Shown here in pieces: positions 38,919-47,600 of a stretch of DNA of 64,000 nt; position 1 is the first letter of the stretch; each line of letters begins with the position of its first letter. The position numbers and the translations under genes were made by a program. Under the pieces are notes generated by a model. The model did not search any database. It saw only the letters and a list, made by a program, of their open reading frames with translations, and was not told where the DNA came from. The stretch lies in contig NZ_BONC01000009.1 of NCBI RefSeq assembly GCF_016862515.1, forward strand, positions 1 to 64,000, given 5' to 3'. This stretch comes from Asanoa iriomotensis. Its GTDB lineage: Bacteria > Actinomycetota > Actinomycetes > Mycobacteriales > Micromonosporaceae.

Positions 38919-39956
38919 CTACGCGGCGGGTGCCGAACCCGTCGGTGCCAGCGTGCGGGTCTCGTGCTGGGGGCTGACATGGACCAGCGCGCCGGCCATC
39001 TTCGGGATGTCCGCGAGCAGGGCGTCGCGGGCGCGGTCGGCGGTGTCGTGGGCGTCGGTGAAGCTGACGTGTTCGTCGGCGCGGATCGCGACGTCGGCGT
39101 GGAGTCGGTGGCCGAGCCAGCGCATCTGGACGCGGTCGACGGCGGTCACGCCGGGGACGTCGGCGAGCACCTGTTCCGCCCGGGTGATCAGGGTCGGGTC
39201 GACGCTGTCCATGAGGCGGTGGTAGATCTCCTTGGCCGCGATGACCAGGACGCCGACGATCGCGGCGCAGATGACCAGGCCGATGATCGGGTCGGCGAGC
39301 GGGAAGCCGAGCGCGACGCCGATGGCACTGGCGACGACGGCGAGCGAGGTGAGCCCGTCGGTGCGGGCGTGGAGTCCGTCGGCGACCAGAGCGGCGGACC
39401 CGATCCGCCGGCCGACCCGGATCCGGTAGAGGGCGACGAGTTCGTTGCCGGCGAAGCCGATGATGCCGGCGGCGAGGACCCAGCCGACGTTGTTGACCTC
39501 GCGGGGTTCGAAGAGGCGGCGGATCGACTCGTAGCCGGCCAGGGCGGCGGAGCCGGCGATGACCAGGACGATGACGATGCCGGCGAGGTCCTCGGCACGT
39601 CCGTACCCGTAGGTGTAGCGGCGGGTTGCCAGGCGTCGGCCGATGACGAACGCGAACCACAGCGGCACCGCGGTCAGGGCGTCGGCGAAGTTGTGCACGG
39701 TGTCGGCGAGCAGTGCGACCGATCCGCTGATCCAGACGACGAGCAGCTGGAGAACGGCGGTGACGCCGAGGGCGATGAGGCTGATCTTCAGTGCCCGGAT
39801 GCCTTCGGTGCTGCTCTGCAGCGCGTCGTCGACCTTGTCACCGGCGTCGTGGGAGTGAGGCGTGAGCAGGTGCCGGAGCCGGTCCCACCACGAGTGCCTG
39901 TGCTCGTGCCCGGAGTGCGCGTGGTCGCCGTGCTGGTGTGTGTCGGGCGCGGCCAT
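38919..39956 (-). CDS. Cation diffusion facilitator (CDF) metal efflux protein
   Basis: A 345-residue proton-coupled exporter of divalent metals such as zinc, cobalt or nickel. It begins with a His-rich segment (HQHGDHAHSGHEHRHSWW, about 7-24). Six helices follow. Metal-site residues appear in ALLADTVHNFADAL (helix 2; the canonical D-x-x-H is HNFAD) and in ALVADGLHARTDGL (helix 5). The C-terminal cytoplasmic domain (about 245-335) has the ferredoxin-like fold with HADVAIR. A GGAG site before ATG 39956 supports the start. It is followed by yibEF nine bases later. The neighbourhood of metal permeases and chromate genes supports a metal-resistance role. Confidence 0.93.
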   Translation of the reverse strand: MAAPDTHQHGDHAHSGHEHRHSWWDRLRHLLTPHSHDAGDKVDDALQSSTEGIRALKISLIALGVTAVLQLLVVWISGSVALLADTVHNFADALTAVPLWFAFVIGRRLATRRYTYGYGRAEDLAGIVIVLVIAGSAALAGYESIRRLFEPREVNNVGWVLAAGIIGFAGNELVALYRIRVGRRIGSAALVADGLHARTDGLTSLAVVASAIGVALGFPLADPIIGLVICAAIVGVLVIAAKEIYHRLMDSVDPTLITRAEQVLADVPGVTAVDRVQMRWLGHRLHADVAIRADEHVSFTDAHDTADRARDALLADIPKMAGALVHVSPQHETRTLAPTGSAPAA

Positions 39957-40142
39957 GTCAGGCTCCGGTCTCGTCGGCGGTGAAGGGCGCCGCATTTCGC
40001 GAATTGGGTTTTCTCAGTTAACCCGAGTTGACCGACGAAAGGCAAGGATCGACGTTTATCTCACCTCTTTGCTATTTGCGCGTACACGATTGTTGCCCCA
40101 CTTTTGCAGAAAGCCATTATTGGCTTTAAGTGCGATGCGAGA
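39957..40142. promoter_or_regulatory. AT-rich promoter region of the CDF gene
   Basis: By hand count, 40025-40134 is about 47% GC, against about 70% around it. It holds an inverted repeat GGGTT/AACCC at 40006-40024 and a CCATTATTGG palindrome near 40117. It probably carries the CDF promoter and a metal-dependent operator; no specific regulator box could be matched. Confidence 0.45.
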
Positions 40143-41126
40143 TCAGGCGACGACCAGGGTGTACGGCACGGACCGCAGCCGCCCGTCGATGTCGAGCTCG
40201 AGGTTGGCGCGGTAGCGGCCCGGGGTGGGCATGGTCAGCCACACCTTGAGGGCGCCGCCGACGAGTTCCGCGTCGGCATAGGTGGGGACGACGCCGAAAT
40301 CGCCTTCGCGAATGACGACGAGTCGTCCGAACGCGCCGTGATGGCGGGCAAGCCATGCAGAGGCGGGCGCGCCGGCCGCGTAGACCCGGAACTGCAGCGG
40401 CACGGACGCACCGGCCAACGGGGTGCCCTCCATGGTGACGGTGATGTCGCCGGTCACCTGCTCACGCTTGGGCGCCGGCGGCGGCTGCGGTCGGAACGTG
40501 CCGGGGGCGGTGTGGTCGACGCCGAGGGTGACGGCCTGTTCGCTGCCGTCGGCGCCCGTCGCGGTGAAGTCGGCGTAAACGCGGTAGGCGCCCGACCCGG
40601 GGATCGACAACGGCGTCGTCCAGGTGCCGTCCAAGGCCATCGTGGGATGCAGGTGCTGAAACCCCGTCAGGTCGGCGCGGACCACGGTGAGGTGCATCGC
40701 CTTGTCGCCGCTTCCCGTGAAAGCGGTGACGGGGGCCCGGTTCTTGTCGATGATCCGGTAGCGGAAATCACCCGCGCTCTGGGAGCGGGTCTGCGGTTCG
40801 AGGGTGAACCCCTGGGCGCTGACGGCCAGGCCGACCACGCCCGCTCCGCCCGCCGCCGCTGTGCCGCCGGCGTGGTTGTGGCTGCCCATGACACCGGCAC
40901 CTGAGGTCGGCTGCGTGGCCGAGGCCGTCGACGGCGCGGCGGGAACGTCCGGGCGCGCGCTGGTCAGCCGGGCCAGGGCGAATCCGGCGAGAACGGCGAC
41001 CAGCGCCGACGCGAGGGTGACGGTCGTGCTGACGGTGCGCGCCGGAGCCGGAGCCTGGGGCGGTGCGGGGTCGGGGCGGGGCTCGGCTTGGTCCTGGTCG
41101 AAGCTGGCACTCCAGCGGCTGGGCAT
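40143..41126 (-). CDS. Membrane-anchored HLHP-motif protein, YtkA-like
   Basis: A 327-residue protein: a cytoplasmic Pro-rich tail, one anchor helix (about 33-52), and an extracellular part of beta strands. It contains SHNHAGG near residue 82 and the motif HLTVVRADLTGFQHLHPTM at about 146-164. This layout, with DGTWTTPLSIPGSGAYRVYADF after it, matches YtkA/FixH-like proteins that may handle copper or other metals outside the membrane. A second similar sandwich follows (about 215-327). It lies between a CDF exporter and a HupE-type permease, nine bases after the latter's stop, so it is likely one transcript with it. Confidence 0.75.
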   Translation of the reverse strand: MPSRWSASFDQDQAEPRPDPAPPQAPAPARTVSTTVTLASALVAVLAGFALARLTSARPDVPAAPSTASATQPTSGAGVMGSHNHAGGTAAAGGAGVVGLAVSAQGFTLEPQTRSQSAGDFRYRIIDKNRAPVTAFTGSGDKAMHLTVVRADLTGFQHLHPTMALDGTWTTPLSIPGSGAYRVYADFTATGADGSEQAVTLGVDHTAPGTFRPQPPPAPKREQVTGDITVTMEGTPLAGASVPLQFRVYAAGAPASAWLARHHGAFGRLVVIREGDFGVVPTYADAELVGGALKVWLTMPTPGRYRANLELDIDGRLRSVPYTLVVA

Positions 41127-41135
41127 CCCCGCAAT

Positions 41136-41774
41136 CTAGCGGTATGGATGCGGGATCACCGCTGCCTGCCGTTGCCAGTCGGGGATCAGCGGCGTGGTGA
41201 GCCACATCGTCGCGGCGGCGGACACACCGACGACGATCAGGCCGGCATGCGCGGCCGGCCTGGTGTGGCGCCAGGTGATGTAGTGCCGCAGGACGTCGCC
41301 GAGCATGAACATGCCGCCGACCGCGAGCAGTTGGCCGATCTCGACGCCGACGTTGAAGGCGAGCACCCGCGGCAGCGACCCGCCCTCGGGCAGCCCGAGT
41401 GTCTGCAGGCGGGTCGCGAGGCCGAGCCCGTGTACCAGCCCGAAGCCGAGGACGTACGCCGCGATCCACCGCCGGTGGCGGTCGAGGTCGACGAAACCGG
41501 CCGCGCCGACGTAGGCGAGGCTCAACGCGATCACGATGTCGACGATGGTCGGCGGGAACTGCCAGCCGGCCAGCGTCGCGACGATCAACGTCGTCGAGTG
41601 GCCGAGCGCGAACAGCGACACAAGCTTCACGGTGGCCCGGACCTGGCTGGTGATCAGCACGATCCCGGCCAGGAACAGCAGGTGGTCCCACCCGCTGATC
41701 ATGTGGATGAACCCGGACCAGACGAACGCGCCGACGCTGTCGCCGGTGGTGGCCACACCGTGGGCCAGCTCCAT
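41136..41774 (-). CDS. HupE/UreJ-type metal permease 1
   Basis: A 212-residue membrane protein of the HupE/UreJ family of secondary nickel/cobalt transporters. It has six helices and the family signature HMISGWDH (H24, D30, H31, the HX5DH motif), followed by LFALGHSTTL and LGFGLVHGLGLATRLQ. Unlike its two paralogues it lacks a cleavable signal peptide: the protein opens MELAHG, so the usual processed HG N-terminus is only four residues in. GGAGGGG before ATG 41774 supports this short start. It is divergent from permease 2. Confidence 0.9.
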   Translation of the reverse strand: MELAHGVATTGDSVGAFVWSGFIHMISGWDHLLFLAGIVLITSQVRATVKLVSLFALGHSTTLIVATLAGWQFPPTIVDIVIALSLAYVGAAGFVDLDRHRRWIAAYVLGFGLVHGLGLATRLQTLGLPEGGSLPRVLAFNVGVEIGQLLAVGGMFMLGDVLRHYITWRHTRPAAHAGLIVVGVSAAATMWLTTPLIPDWQRQAAVIPHPYR

Positions 41775-41909
41775 GTCCCCTCCATCTGCCCGGGAAACGA
41801 CACTGTACCGACCTGCCGGGAACTTTCCGCCGACTGCCGACGACCAACTCAGACCGGCCGTCGCCCGTGCCGGCCAGGCGACGAAGGGACGGCTCGGTTG
41901 AGTCAGCTG

Positions 41910-42980
41910 ATGATGCGCGTCGGCGCGGTAGTAGTCGCCGCCGCAGTGGGAGTGGTCGGCCTCTCCGAGCCGGCCTGGGCACACGGCATCACTGGTGGGC
42001 TGGAGTCGATCCCGGACTTCGTGCTGTCCGGCATCACCCACATGCTCCTCGGCTGGGACCATCTGCTGTTCATCGTCGGCGTCGTGCTGCTGGCCGGTGA
42101 ACTGCGTCGCGCGGCGAGCCTGATCTCCCTGTTCGCGCTCGGTCACTCCACCACGTTGATCATCGCGACGTTGTCGCGGTGGCAGGTCAACGCGGCGCTG
42201 GTCGACGGGGTGATCGCGGCGAGCGTGGTGTTCGTCGGCGTGGTCGGCCTGATCGGCCGCCCGCAGCGGTGGGGCTGGTTCGCCGCCGCCGTCACCGGGT
42301 TCGGCCTCGTCCACGGGCTGGGTCTGGCGACCCGGTTGCAGGCGCTGGGCCTGCACGAGGAGACCGTGCTGTCGCGGGTCATCGCGTTCAACATCGGTGT
42401 CGAGGTCGGCCAGCTCATCGCCATCGGCGTCCTGATGTTGATCGTCGAGGTGGCTCACCGGTTCCCCGTGCCGAACAACGGCGCGCTGCCGGGCTGGCTG
42501 CGGACGCGGCGGGCCGCCAACGTGGCCCTGGTCGCCGGCGGCGTCCTCGCCGGGACCCTGGTGGCGGTCGGCGCCGTCGAGCAGGAGCCGGCGACCGCGA
42601 CGGCGGCCGGGTCCGGTGCGTGCCAGGTCCGGGACCGCACCGAGACCTTCCAGGGCATCGGCGGCCACCCGAAGAAGGACTTCTACGAGCCGACCGAGAC
42701 GACACCGCAGGACGACTTCGGCCACGTCGTCGGCGACGGGTACGTCGCCGTGCTCTACCAGCCCACGCTGGCCACCGCCCAACTCGACGAGCTGCGGGTC
42801 TTCGTCACCGGGCCGGACGGCAACAAGGTCGTCGGTGGTCCCGCGGCCGCCGGGCAGGCCGAGACCTTCAAGGCCATCCACGCCTACCAGACGCTGACCT
42901 GCACACAGTTCGACCTCGCCGCGTTGCGGGAGTTCAAGGCCGGTTGGGCCAATGATCCCCGCTCCCGCTCGACGGGCTGA
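41910..42980 (+). CDS. HupE/UreJ-type permease 2 fused to DUF3105
   Basis: A protein of about 356 residues. A signal peptide ends WA just before HGITGG (mature His1-Gly2, as in HupE). The permease part (to about 235) has HMLLGWDH, FALGHSTTL and FGLVHGLGLATRLQ. A linker rich in Ala/Thr leads to an extracellular C-terminal domain (about 240-345) with two Cys (ACQVRD and LTCTQF) and the pattern DDFGHVVGDGYVAVLYQP, which matches DUF3105. I do not know this fusion from the family. Start is uncertain: ATG 41910, ATG 41913 or TTG 41898, the last nearest an AAGGG site. It sits 39 bases before permease 3. Confidence 0.85.
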   Translation: MMRVGAVVVAAAVGVVGLSEPAWAHGITGGLESIPDFVLSGITHMLLGWDHLLFIVGVVLLAGELRRAASLISLFALGHSTTLIIATLSRWQVNAALVDGVIAASVVFVGVVGLIGRPQRWGWFAAAVTGFGLVHGLGLATRLQALGLHEETVLSRVIAFNIGVEVGQLIAIGVLMLIVEVAHRFPVPNNGALPGWLRTRRAANVALVAGGVLAGTLVAVGAVEQEPATATAAGSGACQVRDRTETFQGIGGHPKKDFYEPTETTPQDDFGHVVGDGYVAVLYQPTLATAQLDELRVFVTGPDGNKVVGGPAAAGQAETFKAIHAYQTLTCTQFDLAALREFKAGWANDPRSRSTG

Positions 42981-43019
42981 CGACTGCACCGCTGGTCGAT
43001 GCGGCCATATGCTGGCGCG

Positions 43020-43739
43020 ATGGCGTCCATCCACGGCGGACGACCCGCACGCGCGACCGGGCTCGTCCTGGTGACGGCTGCCTGCATCGTCGCCGCCACG
43101 CCGGCGGCGGCCTGGGCGCACGGGGTCTCGGGCCACGCCGACAGCGCCGGCGCGTTTCTCGGCCTCGGGTTCCGGCACATGCTCCTCGGCTGGGACCATC
43201 TGCTGTTCATCGCCGGGGTCGTGCTGCTGCTGGCACCCGAGATCGAACGGGCGATGATCACCTTGTCGCTGTTCGCGCTGGGCCACAGCGCCACGCTGAT
43301 CGCCGGCACGCTGGCCGGCTGGCGCTTCGATCCCGTCCTGGTCGACGTGGCCATCGCGCTGAGCCTGGCGTACATCGGCCTGGTCGGCTGGTTCGGCCCA
43401 CCGGCAAGATGGCGGCTGTTCAACGCCGCCGTCCTCGCCGTCGGCCTCGTGCACGGGCTCGGCTTGGCCACCCGCCTACAGGATCCCCAGTTCACCGGGC
43501 ACCTGACCCTCTGGCGCGTGCTGGCATTCAACGCCGGAGTCGAGCTCGCGCAGCTGTTCGGCGGCGGGATCATCGTGCTCATCGGACTGGCTGCCAAGGA
43601 GTCGCTCAAGGACCGGCTGAGCAGCGCGACGACATGGCGACTCGCACACGGCGGCCTCATCGTCGTCGGCCTGGGTGCCAGCGCCCTGCTGCTCACCACC
43701 GCTGCCAGTGGCGGCTCAACCGCGCTGACCTTGCCCTGA
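43020..43739 (+). CDS. HupE/UreJ-type metal permease 3
   Basis: A 239-residue membrane protein with a signal peptide ending WA before HGVSGHAD. The HX5DH motif is RHMLLGWDHLLF, and LFALGHSATL and AVGLVHGLGLATRLQ follow. Family members import nickel or cobalt for hydrogenase or urease; neither enzyme is in the window. It is a close paralogue of permeases 1 and 2 and is probably transcribed with permease 2. ATG 43020 is preferred; an in-frame ATG at 42999 is possible. Confidence 0.92.
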   Translation: MASIHGGRPARATGLVLVTAACIVAATPAAAWAHGVSGHADSAGAFLGLGFRHMLLGWDHLLFIAGVVLLLAPEIERAMITLSLFALGHSATLIAGTLAGWRFDPVLVDVAIALSLAYIGLVGWFGPPARWRLFNAAVLAVGLVHGLGLATRLQDPQFTGHLTLWRVLAFNAGVELAQLFGGGIIVLIGLAAKESLKDRLSSATTWRLAHGGLIVVGLGASALLLTTAASGGSTALTLP

Positions 43740-43814
43740 CCGACGTAACCGTGCCCGGACCGCCGTGGAATCCCTCGCCGGCGCCGGCGAACACGCCGAC
43801 GCACGAGGACGCAC

Positions 43815-44246
43815 ATGAGGTGGGCGACCCGCGCCGGCGTGCACATCGACCGGGCGGCATGCGCCTGGCTCATCGCCCGGCACGTGGACACCGAGGCCGA
43901 GTTCCTGTTCGTCGACGACCCGGCCGCGGTGCCGGCCGACGCGACACCGTTCGACATGCGGGGCGTCGCGCTCGGGCACCACGGCGGCAACTGCACCTTT
44001 GAGACGATCCTGCGCCGCTACGACCTGCACGACCCGGTGCTCTGGAAGCTCGCGGAGCTCGTGCACGAGGCGGATCTCGAGGACGAGCGGTACGACGCGC
44101 CGGAGGCGCCGGGGCTCGATGTCGTCCTGCGTGGGCTGTCCATGGTGCGCGGTGACGCCGACGTCCTGGCCCTGACCGGCCCGCTGTTCGACGGGCTCTA
44201 CGAATACTTCCGCCGGGCGCTGCTCCTGGACCGCCCACCAGCGTGA
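43815..44246 (+). CDS. ChrB C-terminal-domain chromate resistance protein
   Basis: A 143-residue protein matching the C-terminal domain of ChrB. Landmarks: ATRAGVHIDRAACAWLIARHVD, then FVDDPAAVPADATPFDMRG and LGHHGGNCTFETI. Stand-alone ChrB-C proteins accompany chromate transporters; their role is not settled (chromate-responsive regulation in full-length ChrB, possibly reduction or heme-related chemistry for the domain). It lies ten bases before chrA, so the two form one unit. Cytoplasmic. Confidence 0.88.
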   Translation: MRWATRAGVHIDRAACAWLIARHVDTEAEFLFVDDPAAVPADATPFDMRGVALGHHGGNCTFETILRRYDLHDPVLWKLAELVHEADLEDERYDAPEAPGLDVVLRGLSMVRGDADVLALTGPLFDGLYEYFRRALLLDRPPA

Positions 44247-44256
44247 GGGACAACCG

Positions 44257-45627
44257 ATGACCGCCACCGAGCAGCGGGCGACCACCGAATCCATACCGTT
44301 CACCCGGGCCCTCCGGGTCTGGTTCCTGATCTCGTGGCAGACCTTCGGCGGCCCCGCCGGTCAGATCGCGGTCATGCAACACCACCTGGTCGACCGGCAC
44401 CGCTGGATCGGCCAACGCCGTTTCCTGCACGCGCTCAACTACTGCATGCTGCTGCCCGGCCCCGAGGGCCAGCAGCTGGCGATCTACATCGGTTGGCTGC
44501 TCAACGGCCTGCGCGGCGGTCTGGCCGCCGGCACCCTGTTCGTCATACCGGGTGTCGTCTCGCTGCTCGCGCTGTCGATCGCCTACGTCGCCCTCGGCGA
44601 CACCGCGGTGGTCATCGGCCTGTTCGCCGGGCTGGCCCCGGCAGTGATCGCGATCGTGGTGCAGGCCGTGTGGCGAGTGGGTCGCCGCGCGCTGACCAGC
44701 CCGGTGCTCGCCGCACTGGCCGTCGCGGCGTTCATCGCCCTGGCCGTCTTCGCGGTGCCGTTCCCCGTCGTGGTGCTGGTCGGCGCGCTCGCCGGCTGGC
44801 TCGTCCACCGCCGCCGGCCACACCAGGTCGCCGGACGACCGGCGCACACCACCGAAGCGTCCGGCCCCGAACCCCTCATCTCCGACGACGCCCTGCACCA
44901 CGAGCACCCAAGCACCCGCCGTACCGCCGTGATCGCCTCCGTCGGTCTGCTCCTATGGTTCGTCCCGGTCGCGATCGTCGCCGGCCTGTTCGGCACGGGC
45001 AGCGTGTTCACCGAGCAGGCCGTGTTCTTCTCCGGAGCGGCCGTGGTCACCTTCGGCGGCGCCTACGCCGTGCTGTCCTATGTGGCCCAGCGCGCGGTCG
45101 AGCACTACGCCTGGCTCTCGGCCGGCGACATGGTCCGCGGTCTGGCACTGGCCGAGACGACCCCGGGCCCGCTGATCATGGTGGTGCAGTTCGTCGCGTT
45201 CCTCGGCGGCTACCACCATCCGGGCACCCTCGACCCGTGGGTCGCCGGCGTGCTGGCCAGCCTGCTGACCGTGTGGGTGACCTTCGTGCCCTGCTTCCTG
45301 TTCGTGCTCCTCGGCGCGCCCTACGTGGAGCGGCTGCGAGACCGCCACGGCCTCACCGCCGCACTGACCGGAATCACCGCGACGGTCGTCGGCGTGATCG
45401 CCAACCTCGGCCTCTACTTCACCGTCCACACGCTGTTCGGCACGGTTACCTCCGGACCCCTCGGCCTGCTGGTCCCCGACCCCACGACCCTGCGCGCCGT
45501 GCCGCTGGCCATCGCGATCCTCGCCGGCGTGCTGCTGATCCGGCTGCGCTGGTCGGTCCTGGTCGTACTCGGAATCTCCGCGGCAGCGGGCCTGGTCGCG
45601 GCGCTCGCGGGCCTCCCTGGCACCTGA
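44257..45627 (+). CDS. chrA: Chromate transporter ChrA
   Basis: A 456-residue ChrA-type proton-coupled chromate exporter with two homologous halves. Each half has the expected opening: WFLISWQTFGGPAGQIAVMQ in the first (about 19-38) and FFSGAAVVTFGGAYAVLSYV in the second (about 251-270). The signatures LNYCMLLPGPEGQQLAIYIG and GLALAETTPGPLIMVVQFVAF are intact. Around 200-225 a cytoplasmic loop joins the halves. It follows the ChrB-C gene by ten bases and gives chromate resistance by export. Length is typical of long-chain ChrA. Confidence 0.95.
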   Translation: MTATEQRATTESIPFTRALRVWFLISWQTFGGPAGQIAVMQHHLVDRHRWIGQRRFLHALNYCMLLPGPEGQQLAIYIGWLLNGLRGGLAAGTLFVIPGVVSLLALSIAYVALGDTAVVIGLFAGLAPAVIAIVVQAVWRVGRRALTSPVLAALAVAAFIALAVFAVPFPVVVLVGALAGWLVHRRRPHQVAGRPAHTTEASGPEPLISDDALHHEHPSTRRTAVIASVGLLLWFVPVAIVAGLFGTGSVFTEQAVFFSGAAVVTFGGAYAVLSYVAQRAVEHYAWLSAGDMVRGLALAETTPGPLIMVVQFVAFLGGYHHPGTLDPWVAGVLASLLTVWVTFVPCFLFVLLGAPYVERLRDRHGLTAALTGITATVVGVIANLGLYFTVHTLFGTVTSGPLGLLVPDPTTLRAVPLAIAILAGVLLIRLRWSVLVVLGISAAAGLVAALAGLPGT

Positions 45628-45716
45628 CCGAGCGCGCCGGAAATGGGCCGATCCTCCCGCTTACGATGTGAATGCGCCGTACGCTGGCCTCACGTCTGTG
45701 CGACAGAGGAGGTGGG

Positions 45717-46769
45717 GTGGACGGTCAGGGCCAGTGGCGCGCTTGGAGGGCCCGACTCCGATCCGCCCGCGGGCTGATCGCCGCCGCCCTCGTCGTCGGC
45801 GCAATCATGGGCTCGTCCACCGTGATCGGTCGGCAGAGCGAGTCAACCCACGATCCGTACACCGCCGAAGCCGCACGCGGCCAACGGCACCGCGGCGCCA
45901 CCGAGCCTCGACCCTCGGCGACCGCCGCCAGGCCGAGCCCGACGCCGACTCGACTCAACACCCCCGATCGGCCCTCGCCCTCGACGGCTCCCGACGGCGG
46001 ACCGGGACCGGCGCTCGGTCAAGTCCCCCAGGCACCCAAGATCCCTGACGCCTTCCCCGAGCGGATCATCGCCGGACCGGGCCAGCCGCCACTGGCGCCC
46101 GAGATAGGCGGGCCGTTCGAGAGCCGGATGACCACCGGGACCCAGCAAGTGGCACTCACCTTCGACGACGGACCCGATCCGACGTTCACACCCCAGGTGC
46201 TGGCGTTGCTGCGCCAGTACCACGTCAAAGCGACGTTCTGCGTCGTCGGCGAACTGGTCGCGCTCTATCCGGACCTGACCCGCGCGATCGCCGCCGACGG
46301 GCACACACTCTGCAACCACACCTGGTCCCACGACATCGGGTTCGCGAGCCAACCACCAGCCACCATGCGGGCCGAACTGGAACGCACCAGCGCCGAGATC
46401 CACAACGCCGCGCCCGGTGCCAAGATTTCGTACTTCCGCCAACCCGGTGGCGAATGGAGCGCCGGGGTGGTCGCGGTAGCCAAAGACCTCGGCATGTCGT
46501 CGCTCCACTGGGCGGTCGATCCGCAGGACTGGACCCAACCCGGCGCCGCGACCATCACGTCACGCGTGGAAGGAGAAACGGACCGCGGCTCGATCGTCCT
46601 GCTGCACGACGGCGGTGGCGACCGCGCCGGCACGGTCGAGGCGCTCAAGTCCATACTTCCCGACCTCACACAACGGTTCACCCTGGTCGCACTCCCACCC
46701 GGCGACGACCCACCGCGCCAAACCCCAGCCGCACGAACGATGTCTCCGCGCGAGCCGAGCCAGCGCTGA
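45717..46769 (+). CDS. Membrane-anchored NodB-type polysaccharide deacetylase
   Basis: A 350-residue family 4 carbohydrate esterase. An N-terminal anchor helix (about 18-40) is followed by a low-complexity Pro/Thr/Arg-rich linker (to about 135). The NodB domain has VALTFDDGPDPTF (metal site and base), NHTWSHD (His pair), RQPGGEWS and IVLLHDGGGD. These enzymes deacetylate peptidoglycan or secreted glycan at the outer surface. The GTG start at 45717 is set by GAGGAGG four bases upstream. It is the second such enzyme in the window; the first is part of a glycosyltransferase operon. Confidence 0.93.
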   Translation: MDGQGQWRAWRARLRSARGLIAAALVVGAIMGSSTVIGRQSESTHDPYTAEAARGQRHRGATEPRPSATAARPSPTPTRLNTPDRPSPSTAPDGGPGPALGQVPQAPKIPDAFPERIIAGPGQPPLAPEIGGPFESRMTTGTQQVALTFDDGPDPTFTPQVLALLRQYHVKATFCVVGELVALYPDLTRAIAADGHTLCNHTWSHDIGFASQPPATMRAELERTSAEIHNAAPGAKISYFRQPGGEWSAGVVAVAKDLGMSSLHWAVDPQDWTQPGAATITSRVEGETDRGSIVLLHDGGGDRAGTVEALKSILPDLTQRFTLVALPPGDDPPRQTPAARTMSPREPSQR

Positions 46770-46781
46770 CCAGCCCCGGAC

Positions 46782-47522
46782 CTAGTCCTGCGTAACCGCT
46801 GGGGAACCGATTCTCTGAAATTCGGGGAGGGATGCGGTCGCTTCGCTTGTGGTGGCTCGCGGTCCGCGCAGTAAGGCGACGCCGGTCATGGCGAGGAACA
46901 GCAGCCACACGGCGAAGCCGGCGTAGCCGAGGTTGATCCACGGCGATCCGTTGGTGACGGCGACCGCCGGGCCGGCCGCGACCACCAGCAGCACCGCGCC
47001 GAGGGCCGTGACGGGCGAGAGCCACCGCGGGACCAGGTCCGCCAGGACGGCCGCGCGGCCCAGGCCGAGCAAGGCTAGACCCACGCCGGCCATGTTCAGG
47101 GTGAACATCGCGTTGTGGAACGTCCACAGGAGATCGATCAGCGCCGAATCGAGGCCGTCGCGGGCCGCGACCATCGTCACCTGGACGACGTTGATGATCC
47201 CGAACAACACGGCGACGACGATCGTCGACGCGGCGCCGAGGCGGGCCCACGAGGCCGCGGCCGGGTTTCGCCGCGCGCACCAGTCCCCGATGTTCGCGCT
47301 GAACCACAACAGCGCCAGCATCCCCACGAGATATGTGATCACCATGAGGTGGACCGACCAGGCATGCTCGTGCAGCAGTGTCGATATGTCCGATGTGGAC
47401 GCTGCGGCGGTTGGCCCGAGAATGCCGCGCAGGACGTTCTGGAACAGGACCAAGCCGAAGAAGCACAGTGCGGCGCCACCCAGCATCGCGGTTTCGCGGC
47501 GGCCTTCGCGAACCGTCACCAT
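46782..47522 (-). CDS. Multi-pass membrane protein of unknown function, TetR-linked
   Basis: A 246-residue membrane protein with six to seven helices. The first large loop (about 35-60) is outside and polar. The protein resembles DUF4386-like membrane proteins in length and layout, but I cannot confirm the family. A GGAGG site six bases before ATG 47522 decides the start. It is divergent from a TetR repressor and probably its target. It converges on the deacetylase gene with 12 bases between stop codons. Confidence 0.7.
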   Translation of the reverse strand: MVTVREGRRETAMLGGAALCFFGLVLFQNVLRGILGPTAAASTSDISTLLHEHAWSVHLMVITYLVGMLALLWFSANIGDWCARRNPAAASWARLGAASTIVVAVLFGIINVVQVTMVAARDGLDSALIDLLWTFHNAMFTLNMAGVGLALLGLGRAAVLADLVPRWLSPVTALGAVLLVVAAGPAVAVTNGSPWINLGYAGFAVWLLFLAMTGVALLRGPRATTSEATASLPEFQRIGSPAVTQD

Positions 47523-47600
47523 CTGTAGCCTCCATTGACTAGAGATCACGTTCATTCGTTAGAAGTCGTCTATAGTCATGAGACGCTTAAGCTATTCGGT

